Of a DNA stretch of 64,000 nt, positions 11,930 through 24,539 are shown piece by piece (position 1 is the stretch's first letter; each line of letters begins with the position of its first letter). Source of the DNA: Diogma glabrata (taxonomy: Eukaryota > Arthropoda > Insecta > Diptera > Cylindrotomidae). Under the pieces are notes generated by a model. The model ran no database searches, was not told the origin of the DNA, and worked only from the letters and a program-made list of their open reading frames with translations. The stretch lies in assembly GCA_963693315.1 (NCBI GenBank), contig OY856187.1, positions 42,119,825 through 42,183,824 on the forward strand, written 5' to 3'. The translations under genes and the position numbers were made by a program.

Positions 11930-13312
11930 CCTTGTGAAACACAATCTAAAGCGTTATCGGTCAAATTATCGTTATACATGTTGCCATTTATCACTTATTT
12001 TTAGAAAATTTGTCTAAAGTTTCTGAAGTTCGATATGACAAATGTTTTCCATCTTCGTAAATATGTAGATAACCATACTAGAACGATATTTGAAGCCATA
12101 CACATATATTCCTTGGTGGTTTTTGTTTTTAAACCAGCAAGGTTTTGACATTGCTTTTGAAAGCATTAAAGCTGCGAACAACTCCAATCGGGGTATTCAA
12201 ATTTGCCTAATGGGCGCTAATTTGGTTCATGATATCATCAAACTGACTACAGTTGTTACATTTTTCCTTACTGTAGTATACTGTTGCTGCAAACGCCTTT
12301 TCCGACGCGTTTGAAAAGCCATACGATTCAACACTGAAATCACTCTCAACTCATCTCGGTTATTCAATAAGCTGTAGTTCTGTTGGATTAGATCTTATTT
12401 GTTCCGATTTTCCTATACTTCTTAATTAACACATTTTATCATCCCAACCCAAATTTAAGCCCCAAATCTGTTGAAAAAATATCTGGATTTTAATAATTCT
12501 TATAAAATTTTCGGTTTTGAAAATATCAGATTTTTGCTTATGTTAAAAAAAACTTGGAGGTGTCTTCAACTCGATAGTCGAAGTCCATTTTTTCAAATTG
12601 AGCCTGGTACTTAAAATATTTTCAAACAAATGTAGCACCGTATGAGGTTGTTCTATTGTTTTTGCTCTAGTCAAGAGATTATCGATGTAGACATTTTTGA
12701 TAGCTTGTGCTTTGTGCGGATAAGAGTTTTTCGTTTTGTATATGTAACTGTCAGCAGCCTATAATGGTACATTAGTGAAAATGGTTTGCTATTGGTTTGT
12801 TATTCAATTCACTGATACAGTGGATATCTTTACGATGACTTAGCACCTTTCGTACATTTTCTTAATTTCCACCATGAGTCCTTTTTTGGTTGCTGATCGA
12901 GATATAATAATAGGTAGTTGATCAAGACAAATCAAACACCACTCTCAGCGTTGTTATTGAATTATGTTTTTTCAACACATCATGATGCGGCAAATAACAC
13001 ACTGGATGTGCGGCGCTATTGACTTTAAAATCTAGAATATATTTTCCTTGGGTTCTACATCTTATGTTCTGCCGTTGAGGTTTGGAGTTTGTTTTTGAAA
13101 TCTTATCTGATATCAACTAATAAATTCATAGGTCCGGGCATATTATATACTGGATCGACCAAGTTTGATTTTTTAAGTTGATCAATTAGAGGAAATTTTA
13201 ATTGATTTTCTGGGGTTTGAGCTGCCAGTGAAGACATAACTAGAGCACTGAATTCAACTGACTTCCTGAAATAATTTTTTTCCTTTTTTTTGTGGCGTTC
13301 ATGGTCCATGCA
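11930..13312 (-). pseudogene. BEL/Pao LTR-retrotransposon pol remnant
   Basis: Four diagnostic blocks lie in order on the - strand. They are a protease-like segment (about 13230-13110: LKKSNLVDPVYNMPGP, LLVD), the RT entrance (about 13000-12925: YLPHHDVLKK, LRVVFD), the RT catalytic block NVYIDNLLTRAKTIEQ with RLNLKKWTS (about 12700-12560), and a YGFSNASEKAFAATVYYS block (about 12330-12260). The last is typical of the BEL/Pao A17-like/RNase H region. Stops, frameshifts and internal deletions separate the blocks, for example missing sequence between protease and RT. No LTRs were seen. It is a dead element; orientation and family are well supported, ends are approximate. Confidence 0.8.
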
Positions 13313-14560
13313 GGAGCGTTGTCAGGCTAATCAGTTTCAAATATTCACACCCGTTGCAGCCGATGTTTGAAGGTCGTTCATTAGTCCGTTTCCCATTGTA
13401 GTCGTGGTCTACTTTATGGCCGTCCACTACCTGGCTTACAAATATTCATTTTGTTTTATCACTCGAGACTGTAAACCGGCTCGTATGGTACATGCTCAAA
13501 CCAAGCAATCCTATTGGTCCATGTTTGTGATTCATAAATCACCACTGGTCTAATCAATTTCTTGTATACTTTGAGCTTGGTGTTAGTTGAAACATATTGT
13601 GATCCAAGGAGAATTTTAATAGAGTTAGATTAACTTGCGTTTATATCTGTAAGTATGCTGTTATTTGAGTTGAGCATTGATCCCAAGTAGATAAAGGATT
13701 TAACTCCCTAAATTTGTTCATCGTTGCACATCAAATTCTTCAGCCATAGCCCCTATTGAAACATTATTATGTTTGGTTTTATCGCATTTAATTTGCAGAC
13801 CATTTTTCTAGCATAACTCTCAAGCAACTTTAAAGTCTCACTCATAACAGTTTCACTTTGGCCGAGGATGACAACATCATCATTGTAAGCGATCATCTGT
13901 ACTGAGTTTATTGACAATATATTGTTGTTATTCGGTAGTTTCTTTTGACGGAAACAATATTCCAAGGCTTGATTAAAGAGTATAGGACAGATATTATCAC
14001 ACTATCTTAATCCGGAGTCGACTTTAAGAAACTTCGACATTCTCTACTCGTACACGGCATTAAGAGTTCTGAACTGTCATTTTGCATAGTGATACCAGTT
14101 TCTATAGATAATGCCAGGGATTCCTTTTGATAATAAAGCAGGCCATAATCCTTCTCTTTGTTCGTGAGAGTCATAGGCCTGTCTGAAATCAACAAAAAGT
14201 TGATACACAGGTATGTTGAACTCTTGACACTTTTCCAAAATTCTCTTTATCGAGAAAATTGCATCGGTAGTATCTCTGCGTTTTCGAAAACCTCACTGAT
14301 ATTCTCCAAATAGTTATTCAGAAAATGAAATAATATTGGCCAGAACTTCAAACCGGAACCGCACCGTAAACTGATAACCGTAGTTTTGGCCCGAATCAGC
14401 ACGTAACTGAAACCGTGCTCGATAGCATTGACAGACTTTGATAAATGCTGCCACGTTTCTCTGGATTTAATCAGATGTGACAGTATTGGTGATACTTGCT
14501 TCGATGATATTGACATTAAAACAATGAACACCAGTAACAACTGACATTGTAAATTTATGA
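13313..14560 (-). pseudogene. Non-LTR retrotransposon RT remnant
   Basis: Read on the - strand, about 14540-13990 carries degraded RT core sequence. About 13900-13760 carries the catalytic block QMIAYNDDVVILGQS (a variant of the FADD/YADD box) followed by KLLESYARKM. After a frameshift, about 13720-13520 reads SFIYLGSMLNSNNSI, then KLKVYKKLIRPVVIYESQTW, the conserved thumb region of many non-LTR elements. Multiple frameshifts and stops show it is dead. It abuts the BEL/Pao remnant in the same orientation, so one may have inserted into the other. The clade is not assigned. Confidence 0.82.
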
Positions 14561-15034
14561 AGCGACATTAGTAGCTATCGCTTTTTTTCATACTAGGCTT
14601 TGATGGTGTGATGCTTGGTTTCAAACTTGATATTATTACCAACTTCTTTAACAGTTTTTTAATGCTTTCATTATTTCCTTGATAAATAACCTAGCACATA
14701 AAAAATAATATTCACATAATTTATAACTCAAGTAGATCGCAAATTTTGTTCGTTTCCGTTTTGTTTAAATAAAAATTAAATAATAAATCTTAAATAATTT
14801 TATTTATCTTATCTTTAGTGGGAAAATTGCTACTTGACGAAGGCCGGTAACGACACCAGCACCGTACCGACATGTGGTCTAGTGCGCAGCCACTCCATAT
14901 ATTTCAATGTTAATTCAATCTCACCGGCATCGTTGTCTTTGATCGGTGCCCGTGTCGTGTAGTGTGAGAACTATCTAAAAAATTTGGTGATAATTATTGC
15001 ATGCAGTATGTTATATCCTATATGTAGATACAAC
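14561..15034. other. Intergenic, with a small GC-richer inverted repeat
   Basis: 14842-14870 (GCCGGTAACGACACCAGCAC) is partly the inverse of 14927-14962 (CGGCATCGTTGTC and GGTGCCCGTGTCG), suggesting a decayed foldback or MITE. No ORF. Confidence 0.4.
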
Positions 15035-15590
15035 TAGAGTTGCCACCTGACAATATTTCATATTGACTTTCAATATTTGAAGGTCCGTATCAATATTATA
15101 AAAAATATTGATATTGATATTGACATATTGATATATTGATATATTGAATCAATATGTCAATATCAATATTTTTTATAATATTGATACGATCATTTTACAC
15201 AGTTTTTATAACTTTTTAACAAATCCTGTTTGAAGTTTTTTTTAAACTCCTTGATTATACTTTTTACGCAGTAAGTGTAAGTGTAAGTGTTTGACTGTAC
15301 AAAATGTTATTTTTGAAATTGTTTTTCAAGAATTTCATAACAAAGCACGGCTCTAAAATTTATGAAATTTATTATTGCCAAACATAATTTGGATATTAGA
15401 GCAAAGTGAAAATTTCATCTTTGTATAGCAAAAGCAATTATACTCCTTCCTATGTTAATGAAATGGGAGAAAAACTCGGTTTGTGGCATTCACAGGTTTG
15501 ATCTTAGAAGCTGATATTTTGAAAAACATGAGCCTATGCGACCGAATCTTTTTTGTCTTTATTTGGCGTTTTAAATAGGTAGCAACCCTA
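15035..15590. mobile_element. hAT-type MITE (556 bp) with internal long hairpin
   Basis: The termini are TAGAGTTGCCACCT and, inverted, TAGGGTTGCTACCT. The flanking 8-mers GATACAAC (15027-15034) and GGTACAAC (15591-15598) differ at one position, fitting an old hAT 8-bp target duplication. The interior has a long AT hairpin (15089-15188) built from ATCAATATTATAAAAAATAT and its inverse around repeated ATTGATAT. There is no transposase. Confidence 0.82.
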
Positions 15591-16208
15591 GGTACAACAA
15601 AATTTTCTAGTTAGTAAAAAATTTATGAAGGAATTAGATTAATTTTTTTAAAAATTAATTCATACTTTCAAGATCCGCTAAAATTATTCAACCTAAATTA
15701 AAATTAAATCTGTTTGAACTTTAAACATCAAACAGTTTGAGTTTTTACTAAAAATTAAAACCATTAAATGTTTAAAAGCAAAACCAAAACCACATTGTAA
15801 TCTAATATTGATTTCTTTACTTAAATAAATATTATTCTTATACTTTTTGTCAACAAATATCCTCGAGCTTACTCTTTATAGATACACTGTCTGGCATACA
15901 AAATGTATACATAAAAAATATGTTTCACTGTAATAATCGAGTTCAGGTTTATCAAATTTTCGTTTCAATTCACATGAATATACATTTTCTTAAAAAATGT
16001 TATGGATTTTTTCTGAATTTGAAATAAATAACAAAATTTGTTTTTATTTATTTTGATATATTTTATAATATACCAAGCTCAGATTATACAAAGATAGGTT
16101 GATAAATAGGTCACCATTTAGTTCACCAATAGTACACCGTTATTTAATTAGTTAATTTTTATTGATTTTACCGTTAATGCTTAATCATTATTTTATTTAT
16201 TTTTTCAG
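15591..16208 (+). other. Intron 5' of the first visible Robo exon
   Basis: AT-rich sequence ending in a T-rich tract and TTTTTTCAG, the acceptor for the exon at 16209. I found no Ig1 or signal-peptide exon in 1-16208, so this is inferred to be intron. Confidence 0.6.
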
Positions 16209-16359
16209 TATTACGGGATGACTTCAGATCTGTTCCAAAAGATGCAGTAGCGTTGGTTGGAGGACCAGTTGTTTTAAACTGTACCCCTCCACGTGGTATT
16301 CCAGAGCCATCTGTATTATGGTTTAAAGATGGGAAAATATTGGATATCAGCGGGAAAAG
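16209..16359 (+). CDS. robo: Roundabout-family receptor, exon encoding first half of Ig2
   Basis: This internal coding exon starts after TTTTTTCAG and ends before GTATGTG; the last codon is split 2+1 with the exon at 29739. The peptide begins [19 protein letters not shown], continues through [19 protein letters not shown] and ends [12 protein letters not shown]. The (V)LRD-DFR start, the Cys-x-PPRG-x-PEP block and the following Trp are the hallmark of the second Ig domain of Robo receptors, which bind Slit with Ig1 and act as growth-cone guidance receptors. The B-strand Cys and C-strand Trp are present; the partner Cys is on the next exon. Ig1 and the signal peptide must lie upstream of the window. 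Confidence 0.93.
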
Positions 16360-19165
16360 GTATGTGTTATAAATATTTTAAGTTTGTTGGATGTTTTAAA
16401 TTGCACATAAGATTTGATCGTGTTGAAATTTCCATCACTCTTATCATCAAAAATTTAGCATTTAATTTCAATTTAATAACAAAAATTCTTTCCCTGTAAA
16501 AGGTATCATACTCTAACCACTTAATTAGTTTTTCTCACTAACGATATTATTAATTTTTCAAAATAACAATAACGTATTAATTTAGTGTTCCGGTGGATTG
16601 CGGAAGTGAAATGACGGTTAACTTTGTTGTGGCATTTATGTATAGTGATATTTAATTTATAACCTCAAATATAAAAAGCACAAAACAAAAAATCATAATG
16701 AAATTGTAATTTTTTTTTTTCAACTTAAAAGTTTTTAATGAATTATTGACATGAAATATTGAAATTTGTAGTTACGGTTTTTGTACATTTACTTTATCCG
16801 CTCATGTAAGCGAAAAGTAATAAAATTAGACTTCAAGATGAATATTTTCGTTGGTAACAACAACTATTTCTTATGATCAGAAAACATGTGCTCATAATAA
16901 TATAAATATTCTGTTACTTTTCAAAGAGTTCTACTTAAACCTTCTCTGCTATCAGATGCCGCTCTTCGTTCCTTATCGCTTCAATTGATTTTCACTTTTT
17001 AACCAAGATATTCTATTCAACTTATGACCTAGTTTGTAGTTCTGTTTTTTATGTAAACGAAAAATATTAAATTCGACTCAACACCCAATTTCATCCGGAC
17101 GACTTATTCAAGGAAAATTCAAAATAACATAATTTCCTTAATTTATCAATATAAAAACCAATAAAGCATAATTTTATACAATTTTTTTTATTTTTCGTCT
17201 TAAAAACTTTTATAACATTTTTCATCATATTATGAGAGCAAAGCACAACAACAAACACTTTGTTTTGCCCTAGAAAATGTTCATCTCAATTCAATTTCAG
17301 GATAATCACAAAAATTTCGTAAAAAAAAATATAATATTTCATGAACTTTTCTACATAAGATTTTCTTATTTTTTTTTTCCACAAAACTTATGAAACCGTA
17401 AGAAAATATTCAATTTTTTTTCAATTTCTTATATGATTCGAATTCAACTTTTTTTTTCATTTTACGTCTGTGCTTTTGTGTTTGTATAAGCTTTCTTGAG
17501 AGTAATATAAAAAGAGAACTGGAAAAAAGGGAAATGTCATTCAATCAAATTTTTGTAACATAAGATTTACATTGTTAATATAATAAAAAAAATAAAACTG
17601 ATAACTTGTCTTGAAAAGAAGTTTGAAGATAGACAAAAAAAATTTTTTAAGTTTAAAGGTTAATTTTATAGAATAAATTTGATCGATTTAATGATAGAAG
17701 ATTTTCAAGCAAGAATATTTGTTTCTTTTATGGAAATCAGGTTCACACCTTTATTAAATCAGAAATGATAATATTATTCCCACTTTAGTTGCAAGTATCT
17801 ATTACTCTAGATCTTATCGTATATCTGAGGACCGTTTTTGTAGAGATAAAAATCGGTAGTTTCTAAAAGACGTATCTTACAATCGTTAAACGTCAGTAAT
17901 ATAGATACATATTTAAAATTTATTAGATTACTTTTTTTAACCTAATTTTGCTTTTGTAAGCACCTCAACAGTTCTTGTGACACAATATGAATCTATTTTA
18001 CTACTAGATGAAAAACGTGATCTACGCAAGTGAAAAAGTCGAGATTTGAATTTGACCATTTTTGATTTTCCTGAAACTTGGCGTATAAGTAGTATGTACA
18101 AATAAAAAAAAACTTATTTTACAATTTTCTAATTGCATAGTTTGAGCATAGGGGCATGCATGCCCAACATGCGTGAAAAATGAAAATTTTGCCAATTCGA
18201 TGAAACTTTGACATTAAATTGCTCAAGAACAGCTGTACCGATTTCATCAAACTTTTTTTTGCTTGATAGATAATTAGTTAGCCGTTTGAAAAAAATATTA
18301 ATTAATTGTTCTTGTAATTAATTTTTAAATAAAAATATTAAAAAAACTTTTTTAAAGATGGCGCTAGGGTCTAAGATCAATTGGGATTTATTTAATTTTT
18401 TTTCTGAAAATAGTTATATCCTTACTCTAAAATACTTCAAATTTACAAAGAGGCGTTAACTCGTATTCTTGAGATATTTAATTTTAAAGATTTTAGTTTG
18501 ACCAAAAATTCTAATTTTTCATAATTTTTTCGAACAACTTCCATTAACAAACAAGTTTAAATTCAATTAACTTTTAACTTTTTCACAACTTGGTCTAGAA
18601 CACGTTTTTCTTCACTAGGTCTATTGTTCTATATTTTATTTAATTACATGCTACATTTACACATTTTACTTCGGTTTAATATTCTGTTTTTACTCATATT
18701 ATCAGTGTATATTGCCACATTTTCCTGTGATAGATGACCGTTCCCACTTTGTACGTCGAACTACTAAGTATGTATTCCACAACATTTGTAATGAACACTG
18801 TGCGCTCCTGATAATGGGATCATAATCAGGAAAATCCGGAGAGTTGCATGCCGTGAGATTAAAATTCCAACTAGACTCACTCTGTGAATTCGAATTTGTC
18901 TCCTCAGCCTATCACGAATGCTGAATTGTGCGCAAAAATTTCCAAAGAAAACGGCTCAATGAACAAATAACAAGGACTCTGATGACCACAAAAGCCAGAG
19001 AAACCTAAACCATCACCACCACCACGTCAAATAATTATTGCATTTTAAAAAATGTTTCGCTCACTTTATTATTTAAAATTGATTCAAACTGCCCTACTTT
19101 TTCTGCATTAGCCAACGATAGGGACTAAAATCTACATTTCTGGAATATAAAAAATCATTGTACCC

Positions 19166-19482
19166 GAAGCGTTACACCTAAACAGGTGATTGTTGAATAA
19201 AAACAGTAATAATACTGTAAACCGGTCGTTGTGCCAAAGTTACAGACGATTGTTGAACAATGATAATAAAACAATCATATACACCAATCGTTGCGCCAAA
19301 GTCACAGGCAATTGTTGAACATAATAATAAAATAACTAAATCGTTGCACCAACGGTACAGGCGGTTGTTGAACAATAATAATAAAACAACTCAATCGTTG
19401 CGCCAAATGTACAGGCGTATGTTAAACAATAATAATAAAACAACACAATCGTTGCGCCAAATGGACAGTATATCGTTTTACT
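19166..19482. repeat. Minisatellite, six units of about 54 bp
   Basis: The word CGTTGCGCCAAA or a variant recurs at 19170, 19227, 19289, 19342, 19396 and 19450, giving unit lengths of 57, 62, 53, 54 and 54 bp. Each unit continues ACAGGCGATTGTTGAACAAT and a variable ATAATAATAAAACAAC tail. The regular unit length produces ORFs on both strands that are not genes. Confidence 0.9.
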
Positions 19483-20786
19483 GAATTTAATAAACCGGGT
19501 TTGATTAATAAGTTCTACTGCTGTTAATCGCTTGTAATTTTTCAGGTCCATAACAATCTTAGACGTGGTCGACAAATTATCATCAAATTTCGATCCAAAA
19601 AAATATAGCAGACGGAATTAACACTGGTGAACTGCGACATTTTCAAGAGCATCCTACTGTTATATAAGAATACTGATCACAACAACAAAAAGAACACTGA
19701 CAACAATTCAACAATCCCTCGTATCATCAAACCGTTATGTTAATGTCAACCATAGTAAATAAGGTGTTCAGTGGCTGTCCGGCAACTGATTTGAAACCAA
19801 CGGACTCGGATTCGATTTTCTGTCAGCTAAAAAAAAGTTTTTCATAACTATAACAAAAGTCATGTGAATTAATTTTATTATTTAATTTAACATGTGGGGA
19901 ACATTTGAGCCGACCCTAAAAATGTAGCATTGTATAATGCAATAATCTCCGATACTCGTCGCTATTGAAATTATACAAAACAAATGATTAATAAGGACTG
20001 AACAAATTAAATCAGAAATATCAGCTGAGTCTTAGGATATTGATGACACGGTGAGGAATAAAAGCTGATTGAGGACTTAAAACCAAAAAACTGTCGGTTA
20101 AATTGACAGTCTGACTACTGAAACTCATTGAACCCTGATGACTATTTTTTACATACAAAATTTATCAGCATTTGACCAACCGAAAATATTGGTTACAAGA
20201 GAAAATTCACACATTGTTCAATCAATTATTTCCCTACAAACAACAACTTTTCTCCAAATACATAGCTCGTAAGCGATCATATTTTTGGCACGACAAAACG
20301 GGAAAGTTCTATGGGCTAACACTTTCTTTAATTTTGGTTTTGTTTTCATTGTCTTTCTTAATTAATTCGATTAATTTAAGACTCTAGTAATAATAATGAC
20401 AATTCAACGCACTAAATAAAGTTTCGATAAGGTCCAATAAAAACACTTCATTTACTATTTTTTTAACAAATCAAAACGAATGGTTTTGATTATTTTTCTA
20501 TGGTGGGAAGGAATAGCGAATATTTTCGAATATTTTCGGCCTACTTATCATATGAATTTAAAACAAAAATTCACATAGAAAATTATGTGAAAATGCCATT
20601 TGCAAATAGTAAAAATGTCCGTTTTCATTCATAAATGATTGCATGTTTATGTTTATTTGTCAAAAATAAATTACAAATTTATAAAATTTATGCGCCTACT
20701 AAGATGAAATAATATTTTATTATATATGATTATGTTTTATGAAATAATGTTACTATTTCTGTTCGTTAAATTGTCTGCTAGATACA

Positions 20787-20943
20787 ACTCGTCACCAAAT
20801 TATTAGTCGATTATTTTTCAACATTACCACTCATGCCATTTGAGGTTAAAAATTTCCCCCGTGCGCTATGCGCACTCGGGACCTTAAATGACATTCCTAA
20901 TAATGATTATGAAAAATAATCGACTATTATTTGACGACTCGTG
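20787..20943. repeat. Palindrome with GC-rich centre (157 bp)
   Basis: The left arm holds ACTCGTCACCAAATTATTAG and TCGATTATTTTTCA. The right arm inverts these (TGAAAAATAATCGA-like, then AATAATTTGACGACTCGT-like). Inner paired words are GCCATTTGAGGTT / ACCTTAAATGAC. The centre is CGTGCGCTATGCGCAC. Confidence 0.8.
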
Positions 20944-21578
20944 ATATTACATATGATAATTTTTTTTTTTCAAAATTAAATTTGCTTTGTTATTTGTCAG
21001 GAAACTTTTGTTAAATGTTTATTTGTTTTATATGATAAAGGAATCTGCATGGAATGGTACCATGTTGGTTTAGAATCAAAAATATTCAATATTCAATAAA
21101 TAAATGAGAAGTTTGTGTTATCAAAAGAGATAATGAGATGGAGAAATCCTATCTATGATACGTTGATATTGTTGTGTATGCATAAGTCATACAAGTGCTG
21201 ATCCACTATAACATGTCAGTGATCATGCACATTACAAATGGTATGTAGGGCAGAACAGAAGAAGAAAAACTATGTAAAATGGAGATAGTTAATAAGGCGA
21301 TGACGATCATAATAAAATGTATAATAAATGTAAATCTAAGCAACGTGTTTTAATTAAAATTAAAAACATAACATGGCGCTGAGGAAAAAGTGATTTAAAT
21401 TAATAATAATAATACAAAAAGTGTTCATATTAAAACAAAAATGTGATTAAAATTAATAAAGACAAAAGAAAAACAAAAAGTGTTCATTTTGTTCCCAAAA
21501 TATTAAAATAAAAAAACGTGTCTACATTTCTTTGAAAATTCACTAATTTTTATTCAATAATCCAAAATAGATAAGTAT

Positions 21579-24160
21579 TTGAAGTCACACAAACCACTTG
21601 AATTGACGAAAAATATGAGCCAAGTGTCGAAATCTTTCAAACAGGGGTTTGAAATTTATATGAAAGCTACAGAATCTAATACGAAAGATGAAGATGTAAA
21701 AATTGCAATCTTCTTAAATATAGGGGTCGAAGAGGCTATACAAATCTACAATAATTTAAAAATAAAGAAACTGCAAAATTAACAGTGGTGCTACAGGGGT
21801 TTAAGGACTATTGTAATCCTAGAAAAATGTTGTTTACGAAAGATTCGTTTTTTATAGAAAGCAACCATTGTGCTTGGTGTGTCAGCTGAAGTGTTACAGG
21901 AAAAATTGTTGTCCATAGACCATTTAGCTTTCGAAAAGGCTGTAGAAATGTGTAGGACGTATGAATTTAACAAAGCACAAATGAGAGACATGAAAGGTTC
22001 AATTGAAGTGAATTACATTCATAGAAATTTATCAGGTAATGCTAATTTTAGCAGAAATAATTTTAATCAAAATAAATTTGATACAAATCAAAATCCAAGT
22101 GGATCAAATTATTATAGCTTTAAGAATCAAAACAATATTAAAAGTGATAATTTTAAAAAACGTGTATGTCAAAAATGTAAAACAAAACATGACTTTGGAA
22201 AATGTCCTGCTTTTAATAATAACTGTGGGAAATGTAACAGAATAGGTCATTTTTCAGAGGCATGTAATTTTCGGAAAATTAATTGTATTCAAAATGAAAG
22301 TTGCTTAGAATTAGAAAATGATTGCGAAAATTTAAATAATTAATTTCTAGTTGCAGATTCTATTAATTCAATCAATATTAATAAGAAGAAAAGTAAATTT
22401 TTTAAAAAAAATTTTGACTGAAAATATTATTGACAATTTCAAACTAGATACAGCTTCAGACTTAAATATTCTTCCAATTTCTATCTTTAATAAATGTCAT
22501 CAATATTGGGAGAATACGTATGCGAACTTCTTAACTTGGTAGACCGAGTTGTTTCCATTCGAGCAGAAAGGAAAAATAATTTGCCAAACAAATATGCAGA
22601 TTTATTTGTAGGTGAAGGTTGTATATCCAAATCTTATTCTTTAAAGTTGAAACCAAATGCAAATTCTATTATTAAACCAGCTAGAAAAATTCCTGTGGCA
22701 TTGAGATATAAATTAAAAGAGACTTTAAATGATTTAGAGCAACGAAAAATTATTTCTTAGGTTAGTGAACCTGTAGAATGGGTAAATAATTTAGTGATTG
22801 TAGAAAAACCTAATCACACATTATGACTTTGTCTTAACCCAAAAGAATTAAACGAGTCCATTATTCAAGAATATTTTCATATACCAGCTATTGAAGAAAT
22901 TTCAAATAATCTTACTGGAAAAAAATGTTTCACTATATCAGATATGAAAAATGGGTTCTGGCATGTTAAACTGGATCCAGACTCCAGTAAACTTTGTTGT
23001 TTCAATACAGTTTTTGGCCTGTACAAATTTGATAGACTGCCATTTGGACTATCAATAGCTCTCCAGTTATTTCAAAAAATTAACCAAGAAAGTTTTGGTG
23101 ATATTGCGGGACTTACTTTTTACATAGATGATTATTTGATAGCTGAAGAAAACGAAACTGACCATGACGAAATTTTAAATAAAGTTATGGAAAGAGCACG
23201 TAAATTAAGCATAAGATTTAATGAGAAAAAAGTTCAGTATAAAACTGACAGCGTAGTTTACTATAATATTTAGGACATATTTTTTCAATATTCAAGCAGA
23301 CTCCCAACGTATACAAGCAATAAAAGCGATCAAAGCTCTAACTAATAAAAAGGAGCTTCAAAGTATATTGGGTATGGTGAATTATATGAGGTCTTTTATT
23401 CCAAACATATAAGAGATTTCCAGTCCACTACTTAAAGAAAGTTAAAGAAAGACTCAGATTTTTTTTGGATTGATAAACACACTGAGACATTAAATAAAAT
23501 CAAAGATTTAATAACAAAATCCCCGACTTTAGGTGTATATGATGCAAATAAAAAATTGATAATCCAAACGGATGCAACAAAAAATGGTACAGACGTTGAG
23601 GTACTCACAGATCATAAACCATTATTAGGCGTTTTTAACAAAAATATTTCGTGTTCTCAGAGTTCGCGCATACAACAAATGCGAATTAAATTATTACTGT
23701 ATAAGTTTAATTTAAAATATATTCCTGGTAAATATTTATTTATATCGGATTTGTTATCGCGTACCGACTCAGTGGAAAAATATTATGAAGAAGACTTAAC
23801 ACACGTAATACATACAATTAATTTAACTGAGAATCGAGAAAATCAATTTGTTCAGGAAATAAATTCAGATCCTATCCTTAGTAAAATAAAGATGTATTGT
23901 ATGGAAGGGTGGCCAGCAAAGGATAAAATAAATGAAAAAGAAAAATTTTATTATAAAATGCGTAATGACTTATATATAGAAAACGAATTAAGATTTTTAG
24001 GAGAAAGAGTATTAGTACCGTGTTAAGGAAAGAGATGTTACAAAAACTAGCACGAGGGTCATTTTGGAATAGTTAGAACAAAAGTTAGAGCGAGAACTGT
24101 ACTTTATTGGCCAGGTATTAATAACGAAATTGAAAATCTAGTAATGAGCTGCCAAATTTG
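21579..24160 (+). pseudogene. Ty3/gypsy-type retrotransposon, broken gag-pol
   Basis: The order on the + strand is a gag-like region (21579-22342), interrupted near 21783, ending with two zinc knuckles. The first starts CQKCKTKHDFGKC and the second is CGKCNRIGHFSEAC. Next is an aspartic protease block LDTASDLNILP (about 22445), then RT in pieces (22494-22760 and 22944-23273) with the catalytic FYIDDYLI. An RNase H region follows (23556-23760, IIQTDATKNG and VLTDHKPLLG). Last is an integrase HHCC-like start (about 24040-24168, VRARTVLYWPGI and CQICEK). Several stops and frameshifts disable it and part of RNase H is missing. The integrase core is absent because the element stops at the palindrome starting at 24161. 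No LTRs or env were found. Confidence 0.9.
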
Positions 24161-24314
24161 TGAAAAATAATCAAAACTCTAGCTGATCAGTTCGGATATA
24201 TGAAAAATTAGCGATCAAATAAGTTAGTGATCAAATAAGCTTACTTGAAAACTTATTTGATCGCTAATTTTTCATATATCCGAACTGATCAGCTAGAGTT
24301 TTGATTATTTTTCA
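24161..24314. repeat. Perfect inverted repeat, 65-bp arms and 24-bp spacer
   Basis: The left arm 24161-24225 and right arm 24250-24314 are exact reverse complements by my reading. They start TGAAAAATAATCAAAACTCT and include GCTGATCAGTTCGGATATAT. The spacer (AGTGATCAAATAAGCTTACT...) resembles the inner arm end. It cuts the integrase reading frame of the gypsy remnant. Confidence 0.93.
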
Positions 24315-24457
24315 TTCATATATTTAAAAAGAAAAATTAAAAATTATATGCTAGCATTTCTCATTACCACTTTTTGAAATCATTGCTTCTACGTCAACAA
24401 AATGTCTACGCAAAAACTTTATTTATAAGCGTAGCGAAGCACGCCGGGCCCTCCTAG
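24161..24457 (+). mobile_element. Possible small Helitron-like (Helentron-type) element
   Basis: The perfect palindrome at 24161-24314 is followed 115 bp later by a GC-rich hairpin GCGTAGCGAAGCACGC (24429-24444), nine bases, then CTAG at 24454-24457 followed by T. A hairpin about ten bases before CTRR-T is the known 3' end of Helitrons, and subterminal inverted repeats are known from Helentron-like non-autonomous elements. The 5' terminus is not independently defined, so this is an inference from the 3' end structure. Confidence 0.5.
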
Positions 24458-24539
24458 TTTCAATTATTCAGTTATTTTTCTTTTTACTTGCCAAAATATA
24501 CTTAAGTCGGATGAAATTTGTGGCACCTATTCACAAAAC

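Noticed and set aside
12090..12314. 74-codon + strand ORF with a hydrophobic end
   Set aside because: The - strand here encodes the BEL/Pao block with SNASEKAFAATVYYS, so the + ORF is a shadow.
1..16208. Robo Ig1 or signal-peptide exon
   Set aside because: Looked for Ig1-type Cys/Trp patterns next to splice sites and found none; presumed upstream of the window.
19166..19482. CRISPR-like spacing
   Set aside because: The whole unit is repeated, not just a short repeat with unique spacers, and the context is an animal intron.
21579..24160. Endogenous retrovirus with envelope
   Set aside because: No envelope-like ORF and no LTRs; only gag-pol remnants with several breaks.
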